Shown here: positions 1-9,181 of the stretch, in pieces
How positions within the stretch are numbered: position 1 is the first letter of the stretch
Layout: each line of letters opens with the position of its first letter
From: a virus
Virus record (IMG/VR): IMGVR_UViG_3300046323_000134
Location: 1 to 40,279 of that record
Length of the DNA: 40,279 nucleotides
Reading direction: 5' to 3' (one strand)
Notes under the pieces: generated by a model
What the model was told of the DNA's origin: nothing
The model's input: only the letters and a program-made list of their open reading frames with translations
The model's database searches: none
Position numbers and translations under genes: made by a program

Positions 1-404
1 CTACCGGCAGTGGAAGCGGCGGCGGTGCTGCTGCTGCTATGGGTACAGGCGCACATGGTATGGCTGCGGGGGCCGCAGGCGCGGCAAATGGTGGCTTGAT
101 GGCCGCTGGTGGTATATCTCACCTTGGCGATTACTCCGATGGTGGCCGACTACTCAAAGGCCCCGGTGACGGCGTGTCTGACTCCATTCCCGCTGTGATT
201 GGCAAAAAGCAACCCGCACGTTTAGCCGACGGTGAATTTGTTGTACCTGCGCGTATCGTTTCTGAGTTGGGCAATGGCTCGACTGAAGCTGGCGCACGTA
301 AGCTGTACGCCATGATGGACCGAATCCAAAAGGCCCGTGGAAGCACAGTGGGCAAAGGTAAGGTAGCCAAGAACAGCCGTTCTGAGAAGTACTTGCCCGC
401 ATGA
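1..404 (+). CDS. Partial Gly/Ala-rich phage structural protein (5' end missing)
   Basis: The reading frame is open from base 3, so the true start lies upstream of the window. The visible part opens with a Gly/Ala-rich, flexible stretch. A compact region follows, with GPGDGVSDSIPA, a PARLADGEFVVPA motif and a helix ending LYAMMDRIQKAR. From memory, this GDG-SDSIPA / ARLADGEFVVP pattern recurs in structural proteins of podovirus-like phages encoded near the tail and internal-virion genes; I cannot name a function. The basic C-terminus overlaps the next gene by an ATGA, so the two are translationally coupled. It is probably a virion component of a late operon running to 8915. Confidence 0.7.
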   Translation, partial: TGSGSGGGAAAAMGTGAHGMAAGAAGAANGGLMAAGGISHLGDYSDGGRLLKGPGDGVSDSIPAVIGKKQPARLADGEFVVPARIVSELGNGSTEAGARKLYAMMDRIQKARGSTVGKGKVAKNSRSEKYLPA

Positions 405-829
405 GAATGTCGTTGATTCCGCCCGGAACGGTAGCAGGGGTCATCCCTTCTTTACTGCCTTACTTGGTGAAATCGCAGGAGTGGACACGGGGACGTGCCA
501 CAGTCGATGATATTTTGCGGTTTGTATTGAACGGACAGATGCAATTGTGGGTGGGACACGACGATAATGAGATTTATGGTCATGTCATAACTGAGGTTAA
601 AGACTACCCACGACGCAAAATGCTTGTTGTGCAGTACTGCGCGGGTGAGCCAAACCACATGCAGTATGTGGAAGATGAGATGTACGACCTGCTTGACAGG
701 TTTGCCAAGGACGCCGGATGCTCCGGCATTGAATTTATTGGACGCCCGGGCTGGAGGAAATCCGCTGGCTCTCATGGGTATGAGGTACAGAGTGTGACGT
801 ACCAAAAGTTTTTTAAGGATGAATCATGA
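401..829 (+). CDS. GNAT-like phage protein, possible virion-associated acetyltransferase fold
   Basis: This 142-aa protein starts within an ATGA overlap with the previous gene and ends in an ATGA overlap with the next. Its layout resembles small GNAT-fold proteins found in podovirus structural operons: a strand segment IYGHVITEVKDYP, a second strand KMLVVQYCAGEP, a helix VEDEMYDLLDRFAKDAG, then GIEFIGRPGWRKSAGSHGYE and a terminal strand. I see no clear R/Q-x-x-G-x-G/A acetyl-CoA loop, so catalytic activity is uncertain. Its position among virion genes suggests a structural or assembly role. An alternative start is Met3 at 407. Confidence 0.6.
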   Translation: MRMSLIPPGTVAGVIPSLLPYLVKSQEWTRGRATVDDILRFVLNGQMQLWVGHDDNEIYGHVITEVKDYPRRKMLVVQYCAGEPNHMQYVEDEMYDLLDRFAKDAGCSGIEFIGRPGWRKSAGSHGYEVQSVTYQKFFKDES

Positions 830-3147
830 GCTATTCACGTCGCCAACTTTATGCTTTGGGCGAGCCTTTGGGCGATTCAGTAACCCGGGCTGAAGGCGGG
901 CGTATTGTCTATGGTGACGGCGGTGGTTCTGGCCCTGCGCAAACCCAAACCACAACAACCGATTTGCCTGAATGGGCTCGCGGTTACGCCAAGGATATTC
1001 TGGCTAAGGGCGAAGCCCTAACTGACACAAATAAAAACCCATACCAGCAATACGACAAAGACCGCATTGCTGGCTTTCAACCTTTGCAGCAGCAAGCTAT
1101 GACCGGCGCGGGAACAATGGGTCCAGCGTCTCAGTTGGGTATGGGTACGGGCTTGGCTGGTGCGGCGGGCCTTGGCGCTATGAATACAAACTACCAAGCC
1201 GGTCGCTTCTCGGGCGGTCAGTTTGGAAACCGTGCCGCTGAGCAATACATGAACCCCTACATGCAGAATGTGGTGGATGTTCAGCAACGTGAAGCACAAC
1301 GTCAAGCGGATATTGCTGGCACACAACGCAACGCTCAAGCGGTCAGGTCCGGCGCATTTGGCGGTAGCCGCCAAGCGATCACAGATGCTGAAGCTGCGCG
1401 TAATCTGGCAACTCAAAAGGGCGACATCCAAGCGCAGGGTTTGAACACTTCGTTCCAACAAGCTCAGCAACAATTCAATGCCGATCAAGCTCGCCGACTG
1501 CAAGCCCAACAACTGGGTGAACAGTCTCGTCAATACGGCGCAGGCTTGGGGTTGCAAGGACTTCAGACTGGTCTGCAAGCAGCAGGTACTCTTGGCCAGT
1601 TGGGTGGTCAGCAGTTCCAACAAGGCATGGACATCAATAAGCTTCAGTCGGCTTATGGTGGTATGCAGCAAGCTCAAGCGCAAAAAGGTTTGGACGTGGG
1701 TTATCAGGACTTCCTGAACCAACAGAACTACCCTTACAAACAATTGGGCTTCATGTCCGACTTGCTGCGCGGTACACCTACTGGCTCTTCAAGCGTGACC
1801 AACATGTATCAACCCGCTGGTTCTGGTTTGCAAGACTTGGCTGGTATTGGCATGGGCGCATATGGCCTGAGCAAGTTCATGGCTGAAGGCGGCGTGACCA
1901 GTCAAGGCAACGTGGAAAGCATCATCGACAAACTTGGCCCAGAGCAGTTACAGCAAGCTCGTGAAAATGCGTTGAACCGCAGGGACATGGACACTGTAGA
2001 CGCAATCGACGAACGTCTGGCTGAGCTTGCCCAGTCCAAATCTTTGACCGCAGGGCTTGGCAGTGCGTTCGATCAGATTGCCCCTGAGCAACAAGAACAA
2101 ATGATGGCGGATGGCGGCATCGTTGCAATGGCTGGTGGCGGTTCATACAGACAAAAAACCGACGAGTCCCTCAAAGGCTTGTCTAGCCTAGTCGATGAAT
2201 ACAAACCTCAGACTGCCGAGCAGTACCAAGCTGGTGTTGAGAAGCAGTTGCCGTTTGTTCAAAAGCTGTACGGCCCGGATGCCACTGCCGGTTACTTGGA
2301 AGAAGTAAAAGCTGAGCGTGCTGGCTTGGGTAAAAACATGGACGAGGCCAAGGGTCTCGGTGCTCTGCTTGCCGCTGCCGAAATGATCGGCGCTAAAAAC
2401 TTCCGCGAGGGAGCCAGCAAGTCTGTTAAAGCGTTCACGGGTGAAGTGGCTCGGGTGGCCAAAGAAACCAAGGAAGCCAAAGATCGACTGCGTCAGTCCG
2501 AGATCACTCTGGCTACTGCGCAACAAGCACGTAAAGAAGGTATGGTTGGCAAGGCCACCTCACTGGAAGACAAAGCCGAAGCGCAAAGACTGGAAGGGCT
2601 CAAGCTCAAAATTGGGGCGGAAGAAAAAGTTGCACAGCTCAACGCAGGTTTGGCCGGTACAGAAATGCAAACGGCTGCAACACTTAAAGCGCAACAAATG
2701 GCCGCGAACAAAGAAACCGATCTTGCGCGTCAAACTCGTATTCGCTACGACTCTTTGATTGAACAAGGTAAACCAGCCAATAAACAAACAATGGCCGAAG
2801 CCGCTTCAATGGCTGCGAGTGATCTTGGCCGTTTCCCCGGTACTGAGAAGCTTGATATTGCTAGAGAAGGCGCGGACGCCAAATTCCAAGCCCGTGTGGA
2901 TAAGGCGCTGGAAAGCAACGTACCTTACTTGAAGGCAGTGCAAAAGGGCAACACCGCAGAAGCCGCCCGTATTCGCCAAGGTGTAGCAACGGAGTTGTCA
3001 AACACAGCCCCCGCTGCCGCCCCTCAAGCTGCGGCCCCTGTTGCTAAACCTTCTATGCAAGCGTTTATGGATGCGGCTAGAAAAGCAAACCCCGGTGTAT
3101 CTGACGCAGACTTAGCTGCCTACTACAATCAAAAATACGGCAAATAA
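826..3147 (+). CDS. Gln/Ala/Gly-rich virion protein (internal or tail-associated)
   Basis: 773 aa, starting in an ATGA overlap. Residues about 1-60 are a Gly/Thr-rich lead. Residues 60-330 are dominated by Gln, Ala and Gly with long predicted helices (QQAQQQFNADQARRLQAQQLGEQ). An acidic helical block follows (IIDKLGPEQLQQAREN, DTVDAIDERLAELAQ). Residues 470-650 form a Lys/Glu/Ala-rich coiled-coil-like region, and an Ala/Pro-rich linker precedes a short C-terminal domain (ANPGVSDADLAAYYNQKYG). Proteins of this composition next to the giant ejected protein are common in podovirus genomes and are probably internal or DNA-ejection components. That assignment comes from context and composition; no catalytic motif is visible. 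Confidence 0.65.
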   Translation: MSYSRRQLYALGEPLGDSVTRAEGGRIVYGDGGGSGPAQTQTTTTDLPEWARGYAKDILAKGEALTDTNKNPYQQYDKDRIAGFQPLQQQAMTGAGTMGPASQLGMGTGLAGAAGLGAMNTNYQAGRFSGGQFGNRAAEQYMNPYMQNVVDVQQREAQRQADIAGTQRNAQAVRSGAFGGSRQAITDAEAARNLATQKGDIQAQGLNTSFQQAQQQFNADQARRLQAQQLGEQSRQYGAGLGLQGLQTGLQAAGTLGQLGGQQFQQGMDINKLQSAYGGMQQAQAQKGLDVGYQDFLNQQNYPYKQLGFMSDLLRGTPTGSSSVTNMYQPAGSGLQDLAGIGMGAYGLSKFMAEGGVTSQGNVESIIDKLGPEQLQQARENALNRRDMDTVDAIDERLAELAQSKSLTAGLGSAFDQIAPEQQEQMMADGGIVAMAGGGSYRQKTDESLKGLSSLVDEYKPQTAEQYQAGVEKQLPFVQKLYGPDATAGYLEEVKAERAGLGKNMDEAKGLGALLAAAEMIGAKNFREGASKSVKAFTGEVARVAKETKEAKDRLRQSEITLATAQQARKEGMVGKATSLEDKAEAQRLEGLKLKIGAEEKVAQLNAGLAGTEMQTAATLKAQQMAANKETDLARQTRIRYDSLIEQGKPANKQTMAEAASMAASDLGRFPGTEKLDIAREGADAKFQARVDKALESNVPYLKAVQKGNTAEAARIRQGVATELSNTAPAAAPQAAAPVAKPSMQAFMDAARKANPGVSDADLAAYYNQKYGK

Positions 3148-3158
3148 AGGGGTTCGGC

Positions 3159-6100
3159 ATGGCCATCATTGATCCGTTTGAGGCGCAACAACCGCAACGG
3201 AGGGGTATCGTTGACCCCTTTGAGGCGCAATCCGCGCCGCAGATCGTTGACCCCTTTGCCCAAACTACGCCCCCGAAAGAGACCACAGCAAACCCCTTCA
3301 CTGGGGCGCTTGGCCGTGTCGCATCCTTGGCTGGTGCGGGTGTTAGCGCAGTGGCAGAGGCTGCCGAGAGGCTCGGTGACAAGCTGGAATTGGCTGTACC
3401 CCTGTCAGGCATAAGCGAAGAAGACATTAAAAACAAAAAGCAGCTTCAGCCCTTGTTTGATTGGGCGAAGTCGTTGAAGGGTTTTGATGAGAGCCTCGGT
3501 TACCAGCCAAGCACGCAGCTCAAAGAGCTGGGCACCAATCCGCTTAAAGCAATTCCGTTTATTGCCGAGCGGGTAATCACGTCTTCCCCCGACATGGTCG
3601 CCGCAGCAGGCGTGTTCCCTGCTTATGTGGCGGCGCGCACAAAAGAAATCTTGGACGAGCGGGTCAAGAACGACAACAAAACACTCGACGAAGCTACCGT
3701 AGGGGATGTAACCGCCGCCGCTTCTGCGGCTGTCATTGAATCCACGCTTGAACGCTTCGCCACCAAAGGCTTGCTCAAACCAACTGCGGGCGGCTCAACT
3801 GCGGGGCGGATTGCAAAAGAGACAGGTATTCAGGCGGGCACTGAGGTTGCTGAAGAAGAAGCAGCGTACCTTGGCGAAGCTGCGGGCACACAAAAAGGTC
3901 TGAGCGCAGAAGAAGCTTTGACTCGCGGTGCTGAAGCCGCAATTGTTGGTGGTGGACTCGGTGCTACGGTGCAGGGCGCAAAAGAACTGCTTGCTCCTAA
4001 AACTGCGCCTACCCAAGAACCTACAACACCCGGACAAGCGCCGTTAGAAGTTGAGAAGATTGCTGCCGACCTGACCAAGCAAGGCATCACTGACATCGAA
4101 CCTGAGCGCGTTGCGCAATTCCAGCAAACTTTCCTAGACATGGGGCTCGACCCCGCGCAGGCAAACATCCGAGCGATTGAAGCCGCGACTTTGGAAGCTG
4201 AAGAGAAAGCCCCTGCAAGTGAGGAAGCTCAAGGAGAACCAGATGCTGGACAGACTATCACCGAGCCAAGTGGAGCAGGCGTTCCAGTGGCTGAACAGCC
4301 CAGTGCAGACATCGCCCCCGGAGGAGTTGGAGTCCCTGAGCCAAGTGGAGTGGTTCCTGCTGGACAGGATGTTGCAGGGGTTGCTACAGGAGAAGCAACA
4401 CAGCCCGTTGCAATAGTTGACCCGTTTGAACAAGGAGACCAAGTTGGCATTGAAACCCCTGAAACCATCCAAGCAGAAACGCAAGGACAAGAAACAGCCC
4501 CCGTTGAGCCCGTTGCCGAACTAGCCGAGCAACCAGAAGAAACTCCAGCCCCGGTCATTGAACCAACCGTTGCCGAGCCGGTAGAAACCGCTGCCGAATT
4601 AGCCGAGCAGTCAGACGAAGTAATTGCTGAAGAAGCTGCGATCCCAGACGACGTTGCTGAGGCCGTTGGCGATTTGGCTACTCTGCCTACTGAAGAAGTG
4701 GCGGAAGAAGTGTCGGTCAAGACTAAGCGTGGCCGTAAACCCCTGAGCCCAGAAGCAAAAGCCGCCAGCGATGCACGTCGGGCACAACAAACTGCAAACT
4801 GGAAAGAAAACGAGAAGGCTGTTAACACTGCTGAGGAGGCGCTCAATGAAGCGCTCACTCCCATTGATGAAGACAAGATTACTTCCGATGAAAATTTAGC
4901 CGCCGCTGAAAGAGACAAGCGCATCGGCAAAATCCAAGCGATCAAGTCTTTGATGTTGCTAGCGCGTTCCCTCAAGGGTACTAAGCCGGGTGACCGAGCA
5001 GAAGCACTGCTGAAGAACCCCGCCATTACTCGCATGGAGTTGGAGAATGTGAGAAAGGGTATTGCTGCCCAAGTATCCAAGGCTGTGACCGAGGTCAAAG
5101 CGGGCCGTGCTGACTCCAGATTCAGCAAGATGACCACTGGCCAGCAAGCACTGCGGCACGTCATCAAGACTGGTAATGCGTTCCAAAGATTCTTGGCCGC
5201 TCGCCTGTTGCCGTTTGTAAAAGACGTCAAGTTCATGGTCATCGAGGAAGACGCGCAGTTGCCACCTCAGATCATTGAAGGAAAAGTAGAGGCCGACTGG
5301 AACGAATCCCGTGGCATGTTCTTGCGGGTTGTGTCTACTGGCGAACGCTTTGTCTTTGTTCGCGGCGTAACTGGAGGCCCTAACCAAGGCGTGAACAATG
5401 TCACCGTGCTGCACGAGATGCTGCACGCCGCGCTGAATGAAAAAATAACTGCGGCATACGGGGCGTACAACGCAGGTAAAGAACTCAACGCTAATTTGGT
5501 AAAAGCGTTTGATGCCTTGCAAGGCACTATGGACATGACTTTGAAGCGTGTGAAAGAAATGCACGCCGCAGGCACGTTGCCAGAATTTATGGGGGAACTG
5601 GTGGTCTCCGACATCTTTGGTGACCCCCGCGAGTTTGTTGCTTATGCAATGTCCCACCCACGTTTCCAGAAGTTCTTGATGGAGACCGAGGGCGTTACCA
5701 AGCAGTCGCTGTTCACTCGGTTCGTCAACAACGTGCGTCAGTTCTTCAACATGGGGCCAATGCACACCAGCGCCCTTGCAGATGTAATCGCCGTTACCAA
5801 TTCAATGCTCAGTTCCCGTCTGACCGCCGATATGCGGGCGGAGATTGCTGCGGAACGAGCCAGTGCAGATGCCACGGAAGTTTCTTCTGAACTTAAAAAG
5901 AAGAAGATCAAGACCAACAAGATGGTTGAGCGCATGGAGAAATCCAGCTTTGCCGACACCATCCGTGAGTTGCCCGGCCTTGTGAATATCCGCAGTATGG
6001 AGGACTTGACCGATGCGTTGTCTTCTATGTACGCTGGCTTTGATAACTTCAAGATGCGTCAGGTACTGCCTACATTGCAAACAGAAGCCGTGGTTCAATG

Positions 6101-8915
6101 GTCTGAGCGCAGTGGTGTTGTCGGCATCAGAGAAGCTTGGCAGTATCTCACTGACATGGCCGCAATGCGCAACAAACTCACGCTGGACATGGTGCCCGTC
6201 TCTGAAGCTCTGGCTAAGTTAGCACGCAGTGCGCCTGACCAAATGCGGCGCTTGGCCAATGTGATGCACTACTCTACGTTGCTGTACCGTGACCCGACTG
6301 TGGCTGGCAACCTGAGCAAAGACGCGGACCTGAAGAAGATGTGGGATGGTCTGACCGACGCAAACAAGAAGCTGTACGAGCAGGTGCGCGACTTCTACAA
6401 AGCCAACCATGAGCAGTACCATGTGTTGCTAGAAGAGCAAATCGCAAACTCAAAGCTGGCTGGCACTGCTAAAGATGGCAAGTCCCCCAAAGGCAAGCTG
6501 ATTGCACAGATCAAACAAATCTACGAAGACGGCAAGAAGCTGTATCCGTACTTCCCGTTGATGCGTTACGGCCAATACTGGCTGCGAATTGGCAAGGGCG
6601 TGAACCGCGAGTTCTACATGTTTGAGAACGCCTTTGATCGCAACATGTTCTTGCGTAAGCGCATCCGTCAAATACAAGAGGCTGGCACTACTGAATCCTT
6701 GCGCGAGATGCAGGAATCTGGAGTGATTGACATGGGCAATGACTTGTCCGACGCACGCAAGCGGGACTTGGACGCCAGCGGCATGTTGAAGGAAATCTTC
6801 AACTCAATCGACAACGGTGTAAAAGCGGGCAAAGAGATCGTTGATGATTTCGGTAACGCAGTCTCCACCATGTCCAGCATTGATGCCGAGAAGCTCAAAG
6901 ACGAAATCTACCAGATGTACTTGCAGACTTTGCCTGACCGCAACTTCCGCAGACAGTACATGCACCGCCAAGGCACTACTGGTTTCAGTGGCGACATTGC
7001 TCGTAACTTCGCAGTGACCGGCACAAACATGGCCAACCAACTGGCCCGCATCAAGTACGGCCCCCGCATCATGGGCGAGCTTGAACGCGCAACCGACACG
7101 CTTGCAGGTAACCCAGACAAAGCCCGCCTCGGCGAGTTTGTTACCGAGATGCGTATGCGTGCCGAGCAGCAAGTGCGCCCCGACCCAGAAGACAGCCTCG
7201 GCTACAAAACTTCTGCGCTGTTGAATTCTTCGGCCTACTTGTGGTTGATGACCTCGGTCAAAACTGCCGCTACTCAGTTGACGGCGCTTCCAATCTTTGT
7301 TGGCCCAGTGCTTACATCCAACCACGGGTTCAATCCTGTCAAGGTAGGCGCGGCCCTTGCCAAGTCAATGGCTATCTTTGGTACAAGCGGTATTCGCCGC
7401 CAAGCTGAAGACGGCTCGTCCACGTTTGAGTTCCCCTCATACCTGAACAACGGTTTGGTGAAGTTGACCGAGAACCAAAAGCTGGCTGCGCAATACATGG
7501 CAGACAGAGGCATCAGCGACAACACACTGGCCTACGACCTTGGCAACCGTAGAGATACGCCGACAAACCAACTTGAGGGCGGGGTACGCCGCACTATGCG
7601 CACCGTCAGCAATGTGATGACCAGCTTGTTCCACCACACTGAGCGCATGATTCGTGAAGTGACTTTCATGACCTCCTACGATCTGTACTCCCAGCAGACC
7701 AACAAGGAAACCGGCAAAAAGTACACCCACGAAGAAGCCCTGCGTGCAGCCGAAGCCGAGACTCACGAAGCCTTGGGCAACTACCACGCATCCAACCGCC
7801 CTCGCGGTTTGTTGGCCGACTCTGAACGCCAAGTCTTAATTAACGCGCAAAAGCCCGTGGGCCGCACAATTCTTCAGTTCAAGATGTTCCCCGCGTTTGT
7901 GACTACGTTCTTTGTCCGTAACGCTTACCGCGCGCTGGCTGGGATCGACGCAAAAGATCGCGCCAAGGCCATGACTCAGTTGGTCGGCACATTGACCATG
8001 TCCACTGCGCTTGCTGGCTACGTTGGTATCCCCGGTGCAACAATGGCTATGGGCGCAATCCAAGGCATGATGAACGCAATCCGCGACGAGGACGATGAAG
8101 ACCCGTTGGAAGAGCGCGACTTGGAGTTCTGGTTCCGCAACAAGTGGCTCCCCCAGACTTTTGGCAACATCAAGATCGGCGACCACACACTCGACGAAAT
8201 TCTGGACAAAGGCTTGATTGCCTCCATGACGGGCTACGACATCTCCGGTAGCTTGTCCATGAACAACATGTGGGTGCCCGACGTAAAAGAGCAGGCGACT
8301 TCTGCTGCGGCTATGCAGGAATACCTTATGTCCTTACTCGGCCCCAGTGCGTCAATCACGTTCAAACAAATCCCCAACGCTATCGACTTCTTCAACAAAG
8401 GCGAAATTGCACGGGGTATCGAGCAGTTGGCCCCAGCTTTTGCTCGTGGCTCACTCACCGCTTATCGGTACGGCAAAGAAGGCGCAACCACCACTTCGGG
8501 TGCGGTTATCAAGGAAGCCGAGGAGTTCACTCAAGGGCAGTTGCTGGCTCAGTCTATGGGCTTTGCCACCGAAGGGCTCGTGGCCCGGCGGGAAGCAATC
8601 TTCCACTTGCAAGGTGAGATTCTGAAGGTGAAGCGGGAACGCACCAAGCTGCTCGATCGTTTGGAGCGGGAGCTGGATAAAGGCTCAGATGAGGACGTTG
8701 AGAAAGCTTTTAACAACGTGTTCACGTTCAACAGCCGGAACCCCTATGACGCAATCGGTGGGGACAACATCAAGCAATCCATCAAGAAGCAGATTGAGCG
8801 CAAGATGAAGTCTGACCGTGGTATGCCCATCGACAAGAAATACTACCCGCAACTGCTTGACTTGTTGGAACCATCAGAGAAGAAGCTGGAGCGTGAGCGG
8901 CTGATGGCCCAATAA
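3159..8915 (+). CDS. Giant internal virion/ejection-type protein with HEMLH metalloprotease motif
   Basis: 1918 aa, with a start preceded by AAAGGGGTTCGGC. The N-terminus carries short repeats (IDPFEAQ, IVDPFEAQ, IVDPFAQ, and a later IVDPFEQ near residue 420). Hydrophobic helices and an acidic, Pro/Glu-rich linker (about 290-520) follow. Residues 752-756 read HEMLH, the HExxH zinc-protease signature, within VTVLHEMLHAALNE. The rest is largely helical. The C-terminal third has Gly/Ala/Met-rich, membrane-like segments near 1605-1650 and the element NIKIGDHTLDEILDKGL, reminiscent of the large polyvalent protein domains of phage and plasmid giants. By family logic it is carried in the virion and injected with DNA, like T7 gp16, acting on cell wall or host proteins. 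The protease motif is seen directly; the ejection role is inferred from size and position as the last late gene before the terminator. Confidence 0.7.
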   Translation: MAIIDPFEAQQPQRRGIVDPFEAQSAPQIVDPFAQTTPPKETTANPFTGALGRVASLAGAGVSAVAEAAERLGDKLELAVPLSGISEEDIKNKKQLQPLFDWAKSLKGFDESLGYQPSTQLKELGTNPLKAIPFIAERVITSSPDMVAAAGVFPAYVAARTKEILDERVKNDNKTLDEATVGDVTAAASAAVIESTLERFATKGLLKPTAGGSTAGRIAKETGIQAGTEVAEEEAAYLGEAAGTQKGLSAEEALTRGAEAAIVGGGLGATVQGAKELLAPKTAPTQEPTTPGQAPLEVEKIAADLTKQGITDIEPERVAQFQQTFLDMGLDPAQANIRAIEAATLEAEEKAPASEEAQGEPDAGQTITEPSGAGVPVAEQPSADIAPGGVGVPEPSGVVPAGQDVAGVATGEATQPVAIVDPFEQGDQVGIETPETIQAETQGQETAPVEPVAELAEQPEETPAPVIEPTVAEPVETAAELAEQSDEVIAEEAAIPDDVAEAVGDLATLPTEEVAEEVSVKTKRGRKPLSPEAKAASDARRAQQTANWKENEKAVNTAEEALNEALTPIDEDKITSDENLAAAERDKRIGKIQAIKSLMLLARSLKGTKPGDRAEALLKNPAITRMELENVRKGIAAQVSKAVTEVKAGRADSRFSKMTTGQQALRHVIKTGNAFQRFLAARLLPFVKDVKFMVIEEDAQLPPQIIEGKVEADWNESRGMFLRVVSTGERFVFVRGVTGGPNQGVNNVTVLHEMLHAALNEKITAAYGAYNAGKELNANLVKAFDALQGTMDMTLKRVKEMHAAGTLPEFMGELVVSDIFGDPREFVAYAMSHPRFQKFLMETEGVTKQSLFTRFVNNVRQFFNMGPMHTSALADVIAVTNSMLSSRLTADMRAEIAAERASADATEVSSELKKKKIKTNKMVERMEKSSFADTIRELPGLVNIRSMEDLTDALSSMYAGFDNFKMRQVLPTLQTEAVVQWSERSGVVGIREAWQYLTDMAAMRNKLTLDMVPVSEALAKLARSAPDQMRRLANVMHYSTLLYRDPTVAGNLSKDADLKKMWDGLTDANKKLYEQVRDFYKANHEQYHVLLEEQIANSKLAGTAKDGKSPKGKLIAQIKQIYEDGKKLYPYFPLMRYGQYWLRIGKGVNREFYMFENAFDRNMFLRKRIRQIQEAGTTESLREMQESGVIDMGNDLSDARKRDLDASGMLKEIFNSIDNGVKAGKEIVDDFGNAVSTMSSIDAEKLKDEIYQMYLQTLPDRNFRRQYMHRQGTTGFSGDIARNFAVTGTNMANQLARIKYGPRIMGELERATDTLAGNPDKARLGEFVTEMRMRAEQQVRPDPEDSLGYKTSALLNSSAYLWLMTSVKTAATQLTALPIFVGPVLTSNHGFNPVKVGAALAKSMAIFGTSGIRRQAEDGSSTFEFPSYLNNGLVKLTENQKLAAQYMADRGISDNTLAYDLGNRRDTPTNQLEGGVRRTMRTVSNVMTSLFHHTERMIREVTFMTSYDLYSQQTNKETGKKYTHEEALRAAEAETHEALGNYHASNRPRGLLADSERQVLINAQKPVGRTILQFKMFPAFVTTFFVRNAYRALAGIDAKDRAKAMTQLVGTLTMSTALAGYVGIPGATMAMGAIQGMMNAIRDEDDEDPLEERDLEFWFRNKWLPQTFGNIKIGDHTLDEILDKGLIASMTGYDISGSLSMNNMWVPDVKEQATSAAAMQEYLMSLLGPSASITFKQIPNAIDFFNKGEIARGIEQLAPAFARGSLTAYRYGKEGATTTSGAVIKEAEEFTQGQLLAQSMGFATEGLVARREAIFHLQGEILKVKRERTKLLDRLERELDKGSDEDVEKAFNNVFTFNSRNPYDAIGGDNIKQSIKKQIERKMKSDRGMPIDKKYYPQLLDLLEPSEKKLERERLMAQ

Positions 8916-8940
8916 AAAACCCCCGCACAAGGCGGGGGGT
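8914..8940 (-). terminator. Rho-independent terminator of the minus-strand replication operon
   Basis: A 7-bp GC stem (CCCCCGC with GCGGGGG) and a 5-base loop are followed, on the minus strand, by six T residues (complement of A at 8914-8919). It lies just after the convergent stop codons at 8915 (+) and 8987 (-). The T-tract points to the minus strand as the terminated one, although the hairpin could also slow plus-strand transcription. Confidence 0.85.
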
Positions 8941-8944
8941 CAAA

Positions 8945-8976
8945 GGAGTATCGGAAGGAGCTAACTCTTCCACTCC
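8945..8976. other. Second inverted repeat in the convergent intergenic space
   Basis: Two 5-bp arms, GGAGT/ACTCC and GGAAG/CTTCC, form a 10-bp stem with a 3-base bulge and a 9-base loop. It lies between the two convergent genes and may help stop plus-strand late transcripts, but no strong T-tract follows it on either strand. Confidence 0.4.
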
Positions 8977-8986
8977 AAAGTTTATC

Positions 8987-9181
8987 TCAGACCCGCCAGA
9001 CGCGCAGTCCTTTGACGCCGTCTGCGATCACAACTTTCGTAACAATCTCAATTTTCAGCCGTTTTGCAACAGCCGCTAGGGTTTTCCTTGCCGCCTTCTC
9101 GTCTATGCAGGGTACAAAAAACGAATAGCCGACTCGGAACTTAGACCAATCAAGCTGGTACGTTACTGTCTCGATCTTCAT
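8987..9181 (-). CDS. Small conserved phage protein of unknown function
   Basis: 64 aa from the ATG at 9181, chosen because it gives the compact product MKIETVTYQLDWSKF...GLRVWRV. A longer version from 9244 would add residues that merely overlap the primase gene. It overlaps the end of the primase-helicase gene by 32 bases and is the last gene of the operon before the terminator. A beta-rich start (TVTYQLDWSKFRVGYSFFVPC), a basic helix (EKAARKTLAAVAKRLK) and a final strand suggest a small alpha/beta fold. I recognise the look from other phages but know no function. Confidence 0.7.
   Translation of the reverse strand: MKIETVTYQLDWSKFRVGYSFFVPCIDEKAARKTLAAVAKRLKIEIVTKVVIADGVKGLRVWRV

Noticed and set aside
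1018-1743. 241-codon minus-strand open frame in the Gln-rich virion gene
   Set aside because: Leu/Cys/Ser-rich antisense of CAA/CAG-rich codons; typical shadow frame.
4229-5242. 337-codon minus-strand open frame inside the giant protein gene
   Set aside because: Ser/Ala/Thr-rich antisense shadow of the acidic Pro/Glu-rich linker; no start signal and no recognisable domain.
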